Below are positions 1 to 5,872 of a stretch of 9,246 bases of DNA, piece by piece; within the stretch, counting starts at the first letter, position 1; the number at the start of each line of letters is the position of its first letter. The DNA is taken from the NCBI GenBank assembly GCA_001795165.1, contig MGNS01000140.1, positions 28,110 through 37,355 of the forward strand, written 5' to 3'. Both the position numbers and the translations under genes were made by a program. The notes beneath the pieces are model-generated. The model saw only the letters and a list, made by a program, of their open reading frames with translations, searched no databases and was not told the origin of the DNA. The DNA is from Chloroflexi bacterium RBG_16_57_11 (GTDB taxonomy: Bacteria; Chloroflexota; Anaerolineae; Anaerolineales; UBA4823).

Positions 1-399
1 CAGGCTGTCACAAGCTGTGACCTGGTGGTTACCGCCGGGCCTATCCTCAAGAAGCCGCATGCTACAATCTTGCCGGGTTGGATGGAGGCCGGCGCTTTTG
101 CCTCGCTGGTTGATTTCGACTCCTACTGGCACCCAGAAGCCATGAAAGAGGCGTCGAAGTTCTGCACCGATGATGTGCCACAGTTTATGCACTACAAGGA
201 AGTTGGTTATTTCCAAGATGTGCCGCCAATTTATGCCGACCTAGGCGAACTGGTCGCCGGGAAGAAACCCGGGCGGCAGGATTCCACAGAGCGAACGATG
301 GCCTGTAACCTCGGCGTGGCAATGGATGACATGGCCGTGGCCCCCACGATTTACCGACGCGCACTGGAAAATCATGTCGGCACCTCTTTGCCGTTATAA
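1..399 (+). CDS. Ornithine cyclodeaminase / mu-crystallin family protein, C-terminal part (5' end outside window)
   Basis: The frame is open from base 1 and ends at the TAA at 397-399, so 132 C-terminal residues are visible and the start lies outside the window. The fragment begins with a Rossmann-like strand (CDLVVTAGPI). It continues with GAFASLVDFDSYW, a stretch ending in DLGELVAGKKPGR, and a closing block with LGVAMDDMAVAPTIYRRAL. This order matches the C-terminal half of the ornithine cyclodeaminase/mu-crystallin family, where the E/D-LGE-x-x-AGKxPGR segment and the Gly-x-Ala-x-x-Asp helix are typical. Known members are NAD(P)-dependent cytoplasmic enzymes that include ornithine cyclodeaminases, alanine dehydrogenases and ketimine reductases. 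The substrate cannot be told from this part. A GTG at 25 lies in frame but falls inside the conserved fold and is not a plausible start. No terminator is evident directly downstream. Family call fairly sure; exact enzyme unknown. Confidence 0.82.
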   Translation, partial: QAVTSCDLVVTAGPILKKPHATILPGWMEAGAFASLVDFDSYWHPEAMKEASKFCTDDVPQFMHYKEVGYFQDVPPIYADLGELVAGKKPGRQDSTERTMACNLGVAMDDMAVAPTIYRRALENHVGTSLPL

Positions 400-577
400 G
401 CTTCGCTGGGTTACTTCTGGATGCTCGTCAGGAAATGGGTAGGTCCTAGCATTGTAGACAAGATCAACGACCTTTCTCATGGAAAAATTCTTGACCACCA
501 CCCCAAACAAGCCGGTTTTTCAGTACCGCCGAAAAGTCGCCATCCATTCGCGAGAAAATGGTTGATATTGTAAAAAT

Positions 578-607
578 TGAAGACCTTGTTATGAAACAAG
601 GTCTTCA
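578..607 (-). terminator. Intrinsic terminator of the Flp pilin gene
   Basis: A perfect 13-bp inverted repeat (578-590 and 595-607) encloses a 4-base loop. Read on the - strand, the stem is followed at once by ATTTTTA, a five-T run. No T-run follows on the + strand, so the structure points the - way. It lies 63 bp past the pilin stop codon, as expected for its transcript end. Confidence 0.8.
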
Positions 608-670
608 TCAATAACAGACTGGTTTCCGATTGCTGGCATTTTGCCTAACTGCAACCGACGGGTTTTGATT

Positions 671-817
671 TTAGATCGCGTTCACGATTTGGCTAAAGAC
701 ATTGCCGATCGCCGGGCCGAGCAGGGCAAGAATGACAATCACAACAATCGCGACCAAAACAAGAATTAACGCATATTCAACTAGGCCCTGTCCCTTTTCC
801 TTCGGTGCGAACAACAC
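671..817 (-). CDS. Flp/Fap-type (type IVb) pilin, 48 aa
   Basis: A complete small gene: GTG at 817-815, TAA at 673-671, 48 residues. The N-terminus is short and charged (VLFAPKEKG). The class motif GQGLVEYALIL follows, and then a long hydrophobic helix (about residues 16-37). The end is GPAIGNVFSQIVNAI, typical of Flp pilins with their Ile/Asn-rich tail. Prepilin peptidase would be expected to cut after Gly9, leaving Gln at +1, Glu at +5 and Tyr at +6. Such pilins are assembled into Tad/Flp-type surface fibres used in attachment; no tad or cpa assembly gene lies in this window. The start is supported by a strong AGGAGGGAGG Shine-Dalgarno 8 nt upstream. An in-frame GTG three codons earlier overlaps that site and is less likely. 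The gene stands alone between its own promoter and terminator. Confidence 0.88.
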   Translation of the reverse strand: MLFAPKEKGQGLVEYALILVLVAIVVIVILALLGPAIGNVFSQIVNAI

Positions 818-872
818 GGTATCCACCTCCCTCCTATATTAGATTTGCAGTTGTGCTATCTCGATTGTCTAT

Positions 873-901
873 ATTATAGTAAATATCGCTCATAAAATCA
901 A
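873..901 (-). promoter_or_regulatory. Sigma-70-type promoter of the Flp pilin gene
   Basis: On the - strand, TTGATT (901-896, 4 of 6 to TTGACA) is followed after exactly 17 bp by a perfect TATAAT (878-873). Transcription would start near 866, giving a leader of about 49 nt before the GTG at 817. The surroundings are AT-rich. It is the best promoter match in the window. Confidence 0.75.
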
Positions 902-991
902 CCCCCTTTTTCTGGATGTTTATCCCAAAATTGGTGGGCAAATTAATCAGAAGAGCAAACGGCGCGAAGATCTGAGGCTGCTTGACGTGGC

Positions 992-1186
992 CTAGCCAGT
1001 GCCCGATCCAGTTAACATCACCCCAGACAACATTCCGGATTTGGTCTTATAGCCTCGCATGGTTCTGCTGCGCACCTTCATGCGCCCGATCACCTGTTCC
1101 GTGCCATTGTTGGTCCAGGGCACGTCTTTTTGCCAGTCAAAGACCCGATAATACGGCTCAACTACGGCTTCTAATAATGGCCAATG
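992..1186 (-). pseudogene. 3' remnant of a DDE-type transposase gene
   Basis: Read on the - strand from about 1186 to the stop at 994-992, the frame gives some 64 residues that look like a transposase C-terminus. The key blocks are HWPLLEAVVEPYYRVFDW, DVPWTNNGTEQ and RMKVRSRTMRGYKTKSGML. The NN-x-x-E block resembles the region of the last catalytic Glu in DDE transposases of the IS66/ISL3-like kind. Upstream of 1186 this frame loses any transposase character and lies antisense-free but out of frame inside the phosphorylase gene, so no start or N-terminal domain exists. The tail after GVMLTGS ends abruptly, which suggests decay there too. I could not recognise terminal inverted repeats or a target duplication. 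It is non-functional. The family assignment comes from motif memory only. Confidence 0.7.
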
Positions 1187-2174
1187 CTTGTAAGGCCACC
1201 TTTGTCGCACTGATGATCGTCTCCTGGTAATGGAGGTCAAAGGTGTTCTCCTGTCGATTGGCGATGGTCGGACAGATGGCGCCTGCCCAGTGGCCGAGCC
1301 CACCCAGGAAGTGTAACAGGAAACTTGCCTCCATCTCCATGTTTTCGATCCGTTGGCCCTCCAATCTTGCATCGTAGGCGGAAAGGACCTTGGTCAATCC
1401 TGGGACGCTGGGAATTACTCGAGCGATGTCTCGACCTTGGGGGGCAAAGAAACCGCTATTCGAGACCGTCAAACCACGCCTGGCCGGTACCCCAAATATT
1501 TCCGCAGCCTCCATTAATGCAGCGACAATACTTGGCTCAGCTCGAGAAACATAGGGGTGGATTTTTCCGTAAAATCGAGAGTCTGCGATCATGGCACTTC
1601 GAATCAGATGATCTAGCTCCTGTTCGAGTCGCTTGCAGTTCTCATCTGGATAGGGTACCTCATATAACAAGCCTGTATTGTCCAGACCAATCGAATAAGA
1701 GGTAATGATGAGGGTGCCGAGCTTTGTTGATGCCTGGAGCGCACCGGAAGTTCCAACTCTTAGAATGTGAAGCCTTGGAAAATCAGACTTGCGCGTCCGT
1801 GTCTCAAAGTCGATCTCATTAAGGGCAACCAGCTCATTCACAACGATCTCAAGAGAAGGGGTCCCCATCCCGGAGGTCGTTACGGTTACTTTCACCGGTG
1901 AGATGATGGTTGCCCGGTCTCCTGTAATATCTGAGGTTCCGGTTATGGTAATCAGCCCCCGATGCTCGTGCTCAACTTCCAAATCATGCAAGAACCTTGA
2001 ACCAATGAATTCGGCGCGGCCGGGATCCCCTACCAACAGAATATCGGGAGCAATTTGCTCCGGTTTGATTTGAAGGTGGTAGATCCGCCCGGCCTCATCA
2101 ACAGGTAAATCTGCTGCCGTGTATGGCGTAGCAGGCTGGTGAGCATTGACTTTCGGCTTCAGTGGGTTATTCAT
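1158..2174 (-). CDS. Nucleoside phosphorylase (uridine phosphorylase-like, PNP/UDP family)
   Basis: A 338-residue cytoplasmic protein of the PNP/UDP phosphorylase superfamily, whose members split a nucleoside with phosphate into a base and (deoxy)ribose-1-phosphate. Visible motifs: the phosphate-binding GDPGR at 49-53, TSGMGTPS at 100-107, RVGTSGAL at 139-146 (the Arg and Gly-Thr-Ser of the phosphate/ribose site) and ENMEMEAS at 277-284 (the Met-Glu of the ribose site). All are intact, so an active enzyme is likely. Uridine specificity is the best guess from overall similarity. It is longer than the roughly 250-residue E. coli Udp, mainly through an N-terminal extension of about 35 residues. 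The ATG at 2174 has only a weak GAAAG upstream. The gene lies 67 bp after the VIT gene, on the same strand. The last 8-10 codons coincide with the start of transposase-like sequence, so the natural C-terminus may have been replaced. Confidence 0.87.
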   Translation of the reverse strand: MNNPLKPKVNAHQPATPYTAADLPVDEAGRIYHLQIKPEQIAPDILLVGDPGRAEFIGSRFLHDLEVEHEHRGLITITGTSDITGDRATIISPVKVTVTTSGMGTPSLEIVVNELVALNEIDFETRTRKSDFPRLHILRVGTSGALQASTKLGTLIITSYSIGLDNTGLLYEVPYPDENCKRLEQELDHLIRSAMIADSRFYGKIHPYVSRAEPSIVAALMEAAEIFGVPARRGLTVSNSGFFAPQGRDIARVIPSVPGLTKVLSAYDARLEGQRIENMEMEASFLLHFLGGLGHWAGAICPTIANRQENTFDLHYQETIISATKVALQALAIIRSRS

Positions 2175-2241
2175 GAAAAAGTACTTTCAACATGTGCATG
2201 CGGAATCCGGATTTGCGCAATTTCATCACCGGAGTGCTGGG

Positions 2242-3045
2242 CTAGCCGCCTAGCCCTTTTAACAACGCGCCGACAAGGTAGGCCACTCCGGCCGCCAACC
2301 CCCCGACTGCCAGCATTTCGATCCCGCTGCGGATCGGGTTCAACCGTGTAACCAGCACCTTTGCCGCCCCTAGAGCGAAAAGCGCAATTCCCGAAAGGAT
2401 AAGCGAAGCAAGAAACGCTATGTTGGCGGGGATGGGTACGAGCAGTCCAATCAAGTAAACAAGCAAGGGCACCGTACCGGCGATGACGAACGCGATGAAG
2501 GTTGCTAAACCGTTGGCCAATGGATTACGCTCGTCTTCCAGCATCCCCAATTCATCTACCATCATCGCCTTGACCCACCGTCCCGGTTCTTGGCTTTGAA
2601 TCTCCACCATCTGTCGCGCCTCATCTTTGTTATAGCCGCGTTGTCGGTATACCTCATAAAGTTCGGCCTGTTCGCCTTCCGGGAAGTGCTCCACCTCCCA
2701 GGCCTCGCGCTCCCATTCCTTACGGTAAAATTCCTGTTCGCTCTTGGATGACAGGTACGCACCGGTGGCCATCGAAAACCCGTCTGCCAGCAGGTTGGCC
2801 AGACCTAAGATCAGGATAACGGAGGTGCCCAATTTAGCCCCGGCCACCCCGCTGACTACAGCAAATGTGGTGATGATGCCGTCCAGCCCGCCATACACCA
2901 TCTCTCCGAGGTACTGGCTGGCGGCGCCGCCATGCTCCTCTTGGGCCTGAGTGATAGCTCTGTGCCCGTGGGCGCGCGCTGAACCAGTCACGTCGCCTTT
3001 ATCATATGCCTTGCGAGCGTCTTCCAATCGTTTTGAGATTCTCAT
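2242..3045 (-). CDS. VIT1/CCC1-family Fe2+/Mn2+ transporter
   Basis: A 267-residue integral membrane protein. Residues 48-70 carry the family signature GEMVYGGLDGIITTFAVVSG; a second helix spans about 73-95. An acidic cytoplasmic segment at about 100-172 follows, with many Glu plus Met (EREAWEVEHFPEGEQ, then WVKAMMVDELGML). In VIT1 the matching segment is the metal-binding domain made of Glu and Met. Three more helices lie at about 177-200, 205-230 and 240-263, giving the five-helix VIT fold. Known relatives move Fe2+ or Mn2+ out of the cytoplasm, often in exchange for H+. I start at the ATG at 3045, with AAAGGG 7 nt upstream; an ATG 11 codons earlier (3078) has no ribosome site. The N-terminal 40 residues are hydrophilic and His/Gln-rich. 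Family call is confident; the metal is not established. Confidence 0.9.
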   Translation of the reverse strand: MRISKRLEDARKAYDKGDVTGSARAHGHRAITQAQEEHGGAASQYLGEMVYGGLDGIITTFAVVSGVAGAKLGTSVILILGLANLLADGFSMATGAYLSSKSEQEFYRKEWEREAWEVEHFPEGEQAELYEVYRQRGYNKDEARQMVEIQSQEPGRWVKAMMVDELGMLEDERNPLANGLATFIAFVIAGTVPLLVYLIGLLVPIPANIAFLASLILSGIALFALGAAKVLVTRLNPIRSGIEMLAVGGLAAGVAYLVGALLKGLGG

Positions 3046-3088
3046 TGTATAACCCTTTGAATTTGGAACAGGCAGCATATAATGCGTC

Positions 3089-3118
3089 GTTATAGAATAG
3101 TGTTCGGTATCTAATCAA
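3089..3118 (-). promoter_or_regulatory. Candidate internal promoter for the VIT gene
   Basis: On the - strand, TTGATT (3118-3113, overlapping the stop codon of the M24 gene) and TATAAC (3094-3089, 5 of 6) are 18 bp apart. A start near 3082 would leave a leader of about 37 nt before the ATG at 3045. It would let the transporter be expressed apart from the upstream peptidase-like gene. Confidence 0.45.
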
Positions 3119-4302
3119 GCCACACCTACAGCCTTGCGCACCAGTGCACCGCGTAACCTGGTCATGGATCTTCTTGCTAGCAGGGTCAGAGCTTCGATCT
3201 CAGTCGGGTAACGCGTCAGGCTTTCATAGCCGTCCGAGGTCACCAGCACCGTATCGGAATGGCGGAACCCACCCAGGCCGGGAATGTACAGTCCCGGTTC
3301 GACGCTGATCAGCATGTTTTCTTCCAACACGTCCGGGCTGCCTTCAGCCACCCAGGGACCTTCGTGATTGCCCAGGCCGAAGCCATGACCAGTTCGGTGC
3401 AAGAGATAATCCCCCAACCCTTCCTGGCGAAGAAAGCCGTTGGCAGCCCGGTCAATCTCGGCACATGGAACACCCGGGCGGATCAATGCGAAGGCTCGGT
3501 TGCGCGCTTCCAACATCAGCGTAAACATCTCACTCATGTTCTGCGAGGGCGAGGTGACAAAAAACGTACGCTCGCATTCCGCCGCATAGCCGTTGGCGCG
3601 CAAAAAGCTCAGACCGATGTGCGGGCCATCCTTCAGGCGGTCGGCAATGCTTGGGACGCCGTGCGGCTGGGTTCCCAGGCGCGCCGGCCAGGCAGCGGTC
3701 AGCACGCTGGTGTTGAGCGGGTCGAATTCGGTCTCCTTGATGATCTGTATCTGCACTGCCCGCCCCTGCGAAAAGATTTCGATCTCTGAAACGCCGTAAT
3801 AAGCAGCTTGGATGATCTTTTGCATACCAAGATCCGCATAACTGGCGGCTTGGCGTAACATAGCTACTTCATCCGCAGATTTTACCAATCGCAGGCGTTC
3901 GATCAATGGCACAGCCTGAGGCTGCCAGGCGGAGATGACCTGGGCAATTTCCTGTGTTAAGCTTGGCTCGACACCCAGCAGCCTGATGCCCGCGACCAGC
4001 TCCAGCAATCCATCGCTCCAGCCCAGACCGGGAGGGGAGGGGTAATCCCAATAAGCGCGCACTTCGTCAACATTTGGCGCTGAGGCGAGATGATCGCGAT
4101 CCAGGGTCGGCGCAAGCAACACAACGCCAGTGTCGGGGCGTACCAGGATGAAAAACGGTCGTTCCAATGGCGAGTAGGTAACACCGGTCAGGTAGAAGAT
4201 GCTGTCTTGTGCGGTGACAAGAAAGGCCTCTAATTCGCTGAGGCGCACGCTGGCTTGCAAGCGTTTCATCCGCTCGATGAACTCCTGCTTTTGGATTGCC
4301 AT
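3115..4302 (-). CDS. M24 family protein (Xaa-Pro aminopeptidase / creatinase fold) with altered metal ligands
   Basis: A 395-residue cytoplasmic protein with the two-domain M24B layout: an N-terminal creatinase-type domain (about 1-145) and a pita-bread domain (about 150-375). Visible landmarks are PH at 213-214, GY at 238-239, ECERTFFV at 242-249, HRTGHGFGLGNHEGPW at 302-317, VEPGLY at 334-339 and GGFRHSDTVLVT at 344-355. In dinuclear Xaa-Pro peptidases the five metal ligands are Asp, Asp, His, Glu, Glu. Here His306 and Glu335 are kept. The second Asp is Glu242, the first falls at Leu231/Ser232, and the last Glu is Ser349. It therefore resembles M24 members that are not classical di-metal prolyl peptidases, such as creatinase or other hydrolases/lyases of this fold. 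The ATG at 4302 is chosen because AGGAG lies 5 nt upstream; an earlier in-frame ATG (4341) lacks one. Substrate unknown. Confidence 0.85.
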   Translation of the reverse strand: MAIQKQEFIERMKRLQASVRLSELEAFLVTAQDSIFYLTGVTYSPLERPFFILVRPDTGVVLLAPTLDRDHLASAPNVDEVRAYWDYPSPPGLGWSDGLLELVAGIRLLGVEPSLTQEIAQVISAWQPQAVPLIERLRLVKSADEVAMLRQAASYADLGMQKIIQAAYYGVSEIEIFSQGRAVQIQIIKETEFDPLNTSVLTAAWPARLGTQPHGVPSIADRLKDGPHIGLSFLRANGYAAECERTFFVTSPSQNMSEMFTLMLEARNRAFALIRPGVPCAEIDRAANGFLRQEGLGDYLLHRTGHGFGLGNHEGPWVAEGSPDVLEENMLISVEPGLYIPGLGGFRHSDTVLVTSDGYESLTRYPTEIEALTLLARRSMTRLRGALVRKAVGVA

Positions 4303-4387
4303 ATCGTCTCCTGTGGAAGGAAAATATGAGATCCGGGTCAACCTGATCCGAGTGTTCCGTCAGGTTTTACGCATCCGAGGCTAGGGG

Positions 4388-4419
4388 ATTGTATCACGGT
4401 ACATCAGTTTTCCCTTCAA
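4388..4419 (-). promoter_or_regulatory. Candidate extended -10 promoter for the M24 gene set
   Basis: The - strand reads TGATACAAT (4396-4388), an extended -10 (TG-N-TACAAT, 5 of 6 in the hexamer). TTGAAG (4419-4414) lies 20 bp upstream, too far for a good -35, so the extended -10 would have to carry recognition. The leader would be about 78 nt. Confidence 0.4.
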
Positions 4420-4423
4420 GGGA
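4411..4423. repeat. Palindrome copy A (13 bp), possible operator
   Basis: TCCCTTCAAGGGA is a perfect 6+1+6 inverted repeat. It covers the -35-like element of the - strand promoter. A second perfect small inverted repeat, GGATG-GAA-CATCC (4421-4433), overlaps its right end. The symmetry suits a dimeric DNA-binding protein; no regulator gene is adjacent. Confidence 0.4.
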
Positions 4424-4449
4424 TGGAACATCCTCGAATCCTCAGACTC

Positions 4450-4477
4450 TTGACTTTTACCTTCAATGGTGTAATAT
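4450..4477 (+). promoter_or_regulatory. Candidate promoter for the + strand gene cluster
   Basis: TTGACT (4450-4455, 5 of 6) is followed after 16 bp by TAATAT (4472-4477, 4 of 6). A second possible -10, TATAGA (4475-4480), would give a 19-bp spacer. The leader to the ATG at 4631 would be about 145 nt. Confidence 0.45.
4458..4470. repeat. Palindrome copy B (13 bp), possible operator
   Basis: TACCTTCAATGGT matches copy A at 10 of 13 positions in the same orientation and keeps partial dyad symmetry. It lies in the spacer of the + strand promoter, and its centre is 47 bp from the centre of copy A. Confidence 0.35.
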
Positions 4478-4590
4478 AGATATGATTAGGGTGCTTCGCC
4501 TTCCAGCTCACATGGATCGCCCTCGGTCATTTTGGCATTCAGGCGATTTGGTTCTGTAGCCCGAAATTTAAGGCGCGGAACACCGCTCTC

Positions 4591-4611
4591 CAGCCGCTTC
4601 GAGAAGCGCTG
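4591..4611 (+). other. Hairpin in the leader just upstream of the ribosome site
   Basis: CAGCCGCTT and AAGCGCTG pair around a CGAG loop with one bulged C. The hairpin ends 8 nt before the AGGAGG at 4620-4625. It has no T-run, so it is not a terminator; it could affect translation or RNA stability. Confidence 0.35.
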
Positions 4612-4630
4612 AAGACAACAGGAGGTGAGC

Positions 4631-5872
4631 ATGCCCCGAAAAAAAGAGACTTCCCAATTCGGAGCACTTCTGGCAGGCGTGGCCTTGGGCGCGGGTGCGA
4701 CTACAGCAGTCGTTTACTGGCTGAATAAATCTCCCCAAACAACCCCTGCCCAGGTCCGCCGGAACTGTGCGCTGGACCGCGCCCTGAGACGAGCGCGGAC
4801 AACCGGTGCGGCGCTATTAGAGCCTGGCCAGCGTTACATTATCTTCTCCGATCTGCACAAGGGCCGGCGCACCCCGGCGGACGAGTTCCGCTTTTGCGAG
4901 GCGACCTACCTGGCAGCCCTGGAGCATTACTATAAAATGGGTTACACGCTGGTGGTCCTGGGCGACGCCGAAGAGCTGTGGGAAGAGCCGGATATCAGCG
5001 CGGTTGTGCAGGCGTATGCTAACGTGCTGGAAAGCGAGGCGCGCTTCCATCCGCAGCGCTATGTGCGAGTAGACGGCAATCACGACAGCGCCTGGCGGAT
5101 CGAGACCCTGGTCAAGCAGCATTTGGATCCAATCTACCCCGGCATTCGCATCCGGCGTGAGTTCCTCGTGCAGGCTCCGTTGGAAAGCGGTAAAACGGGT
5201 GAGATTTTGATGGTCCACGGGCACCAGGGCACGCTGGACTCGGACATCTTTGATTTTTTACCGCCCCAGTTGCTGCCACTCTATCGTGACTTCCAGAATA
5301 TCACCAACTTGGGTCACACCAGCCCTTCCCGTGATGCCTGTTTACGTGGCTTGCAGGACACATTTTTATACCGCTGGGCTAGCGCGCAGAAGGACCTTAT
5401 CCTGGTGGCAGGACATACACACCGCCCGGTATGGACCTCGCTGACACACCTGGATAGTCTGCTGAACAAGCTGCGCTACCTGCAGGGTCACCGGCAAGGG
5501 CATCAGGTCGACGACCGGTTGCAAAAGATACAGGCTTTGCTTTCAGAGATCGAAGAGCGTGAGCGAAAATACCCCCCGTGTAATGACACGATTAAAACCC
5601 GCTCGTGCTACTTCAACACCGGTTGCTGCATATTCGAGGACGGCGATATCACCGGCATCGAAATCGACGGAGGGACTGAAGCCTTGGGGGAAAAAGAAGG
5701 TAAGGCTGCGGAAATGCGCCTGGTGAAATGGGGTAAAGCCAGCGGATCCGAGCCAGAGCAAGCCAGGCAGTTTGTGCGCCTCGAGCTCGAAAGCCAGACC
5801 CTGGAAGAGATCTTCATACGGCTTTTTACCCGCGATCTTCGCGAAATCAAACCTGGAGGTCCGCATGAATAA
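4631..5872 (+). CDS. Membrane-anchored calcineurin-like metallophosphoesterase
   Basis: A 413-residue protein. A short basic N-terminus (MPRKKE) and one hydrophobic segment (about 10-31) suggest a membrane anchor. The catalytic domain (about 68-270) has the full metallophosphoesterase set: SDLHKG at 73-78 (Asp74, His76), GDAEELWE at 111-118 (Asp112), GNHD at 149-152 (Asn150, His151), HGH at 197-199 and GHTH at 261-264. All di-metal ligands are in place, so phosphoesterase activity is likely. The GD-x-x-E-x-W pattern recalls LpxH-like enzymes, but that is not enough to name a substrate. A C-terminal extension (about 275-413) begins with a likely coiled-coil, rich in Gln/Lys/Glu, and includes a Cys-containing strand CYFNTGCC. 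The ATG at 4631 is favoured by AGGAGG 5 nt upstream; a GTG two codons earlier overlaps that site. The stop overlaps the next gene's start by 8 bp. Confidence 0.88.
   Translation: MPRKKETSQFGALLAGVALGAGATTAVVYWLNKSPQTTPAQVRRNCALDRALRRARTTGAALLEPGQRYIIFSDLHKGRRTPADEFRFCEATYLAALEHYYKMGYTLVVLGDAEELWEEPDISAVVQAYANVLESEARFHPQRYVRVDGNHDSAWRIETLVKQHLDPIYPGIRIRREFLVQAPLESGKTGEILMVHGHQGTLDSDIFDFLPPQLLPLYRDFQNITNLGHTSPSRDACLRGLQDTFLYRWASAQKDLILVAGHTHRPVWTSLTHLDSLLNKLRYLQGHRQGHQVDDRLQKIQALLSEIEERERKYPPCNDTIKTRSCYFNTGCCIFEDGDITGIEIDGGTEALGEKEGKAAEMRLVKWGKASGSEPEQARQFVRLELESQTLEEIFIRLFTRDLREIKPGGPHE

Larger units (their letters stand above)
4303..4630. promoter_or_regulatory. Divergent intergenic control region (328 bp)
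   Basis: This gap separates the start codons of the divergently transcribed M24 gene (-) and metallophosphoesterase gene (+). It holds candidate promoters for both directions, two related palindromes, a 7-bp inverted repeat (4340-4346/4360-4366) in the - leader, and a hairpin just before the + start. I see no gene in it. Confidence 0.6.

Noticed and set aside
421..573. 50-codon ORF on + after the cyclodeaminase gene (MLVRKWVGPS...)
   Set aside because: No ribosome site, no recognisable motif and ordinary-looking composition; 50 open codons here can arise by chance.
1325..1705. 126-codon ORF on + opposite the phosphorylase gene
   Set aside because: Antisense shadow of a gene with clear conserved motifs; its product is a low-quality Arg/Pro/Ser-rich sequence.
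2204..2213. 10-bp palindrome AATCCGGATT between the VIT and phosphorylase genes
   Set aside because: It has no loop or T-run, so it is not a terminator; one isolated copy is weak evidence for an operator.
4340..4366. 7-bp inverted repeat AACCTGA/TCAGGTT in the leader of the M24 gene
   Set aside because: Short stem with a 13-base loop and no T-run in the direction of transcription; no riboswitch class is recognisable.
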